A DNA stretch of 64,000 bases from G963663315 sp963668255 (GTDB lineage: Bacteria > Pseudomonadota > Gammaproteobacteria > Arenicellales > Poriferihabitantaceae). The stretch lies in assembly GCA_965116595.1 (NCBI GenBank), contig OZ220708.1:1488001-1552000 (forward strand), read 5' to 3'. Under the pieces are notes generated by a model. The model did not search any database. It worked only from the letters and a program-made list of their open reading frames with translations, and was not told where the DNA came from. Positions 62,912 through 64,000 of the stretch are shown piece after piece (the first letter of the stretch is position 1; every line of letters begins with the position of its first letter). The translations under genes were made by a program, and so were the position numbers.

Positions 62912-64000
62912 TCAGGCGCTGGAGTCTTTGGACGCATGAGTCGGCTTCTGTTGTCCGAATACCACGGTATTGAATCCGGCGATCAGTCTGTTGAGAGATT
63001 TCTCACCGCCGAACACCCGCCGAGCCTGATCATACCCTCCCAGAGTGGTGAACGGGTGCTCATCCAGGTCGTAATCTCCGAAAAACTCTGTGTTCATGGC
63101 ATTCGCCTTGACCTGACTGCCGATCAGCCCTACCCAACGAGCCTGTTCTGCGGTGAACTCTTGATTACTACGCCATGACTCGACAAGCAGGCCGATCTCG
63201 GATGCTCGGGTATCGTGCTCCGGCGTACGCACGATACGGCCGTCCTCATCCAGCATCAGCCACTCGCGACTCGCGGGGTCGATGTGGTCGTCTACGTCCA
63301 GTGTCAATAGCTTGCCGGATTGGTAGGGTCCCTTCCTCCCGTCTCGTTTATTGACATCCAGAACACCGCCATCCAGGTCTTTATCATCGTCACCGTGGAA
63401 ATCGGTTACGCCGACGAAATCAAACAGGGTAAATCCGGTCTTCCCGATATGATCCGCCTTGCGCGTACCGCGCCCGCGCATCTGGCGGTAGAGGATGGCG
63501 CTGCGGGTGAACCGGGCCATCACCAGATTGACCACCTCGGGACAGTCGAAACCGGTATCGAGCATGTTCACGCTGACCAGAATCTGGGGAAATTCCTCTT
63601 CCTTGAAACGCTGGATGATGGCGCTGGCATCGGCGGCCGGACCGTCGCCCGTGTCGCTCACTACGAAATCCGCGTATCGCGTCGTCGGGTGCGGTTTCAG
63701 GTCGGCGAAATGTTCATCGAACATCTGGGCCAGCGTTTGCGCATGGCGTTTCGTTACTGCGAATACGATGGTCTTGCCCATGTCCGGGGTATGTCTGACA
63801 CCGCTCTTGCCCATGAATCCTTTTTCGAAGGTGTCGCGGAACTCGCGGACGATTGCGCGATTGCGTTCGGGTATCGTGAACCGCCGTTCCAGAGCGCGAG
63901 GGTCGACGCTGATACGCTCCATGGTCGCGAACAATTTCTCGAACTCGGAGCGGGTGGTCGCATCCATCGCGTTCCAGTCGAGCTCATCGCGCCGCACTGA
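62912..64000 (-). CDS. hsdR: Type I restriction subunit HsdR, C-terminal part (runs off the right edge)
   Basis: About 362 codons are inside the window. The second RecA domain is seen (KTIVFAVTKRHAQTLAQMFD, FPQILVSVNMLDTGFDCPEV, ILYRQMRGRGTRKADHIGKT with motif VI), followed by TLFDFVGVTDFH and the EcoEI-type C-terminal domain that contacts HsdM/HsdS. The nuclease and Walker A parts must lie beyond 64000. First visible gene of the seven-gene operon. Confidence 0.88.
   Translation of the reverse strand, partial: SVRRDELDWNAMDATTRSEFEKLFATMERISVDPRALERRFTIPERNRAIVREFRDTFEKGFMGKSGVRHTPDMGKTIVFAVTKRHAQTLAQMFDEHFADLKPHPTTRYADFVVSDTGDGPAADASAIIQRFKEEEFPQILVSVNMLDTGFDCPEVVNLVMARFTRSAILYRQMRGRGTRKADHIGKTGFTLFDFVGVTDFHGDDDKDLDGGVLDVNKRDGRKGPYQSGKLLTLDVDDHIDPASREWLMLDEDGRIVRTPEHDTRASEIGLLVESWRSNQEFTAEQARWVGLIGSQVKANAMNTEFFGDYDLDEHPFTTLGGYDQARRVFGGEKSLNRLIAGFNTVVFGQQKPTHASKDSSA

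Overview
The window reads as an accessory region of a proteobacterial chromosome, most likely a gammaproteobacterium. The grounds are Trb-type and R64-type pilus genes, M48 and S8 lipoproteins with canonical lipoboxes, beta-barrel C-termini ending in an aromatic residue, and moderately high G+C with AT-rich islands. No rRNA, ribosomal-protein or CRISPR locus is visible, so the taxonomic call is an inference from gene families. Mobile-element relics, toxin-antitoxin pairs and restriction genes dominate the flanks. The centre is a clean conjugation-like operon.

Left defence island (1-17.5 kb). It opens with a minus-strand type II restriction-modification operon: an RHH protein, an N4-cytosine-type methyltransferase and a BglII/BstYI-like nuclease, joined by ATGA overlaps. 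A DUF488 protein and a Druantia type III locus follow (druH plus a druE broken by two single-base frame changes). Next come a graveyard of IS481, IS3, HEPN and serine-recombinase fragments, a DUF2971 protein, a serine-type tRNA whose anticodon is UUA (ochre suppressor), and a winged-helix/HEPN pair.

Centre (17.5-37.5 kb). An orphan beta-barrel lies before an IS110 element, which sits between REP-like palindromes. A single plus-strand operon of 17 genes then encodes a P-type (Trb) secretion channel, trbC-D-E-J-L-F-G-I, fused without a break to a type IVb pilus set (TcpQ-like, pilN-O-P-Q-R-S, small membrane protein, PilV-like pilin). No relaxase, coupling protein, integrase or prepilin peptidase is in the window.

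Right-centre (37.5-54.2 kb). This stretch mixes a Fic protein, a 2OG-Fe(II) oxygenase, HicAB, an M48 lipoprotein, a subtilisin-like lipoprotein, a second DUF488 gene with a partner, a DUF1778 antitoxin with a truncated GNAT toxin, and a metabolic group (old-yellow-enzyme oxidoreductase, EamA transporter, unusual SDR, phytochelatin-synthase-like protein, methyltransferase, SUMF1-type protein). Short relics of SDR and EamA genes show past duplication here.

Right defence operon (54.2-64 kb, minus strand, running off the right edge). The order is hsdR, hsdM, hsdS, vsr, dcm, a large protein with two GHKL ATPase domains, and a response-receiver protein. Nearly all are coupled by overlapping or abutting stop/start codons. 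It joins a type I restriction system to a Vsr-Dcm-MORC/GHKL module in one transcript and is the most interesting system in the window. hsdM and hsdS appear fused by a deletion at their junction.
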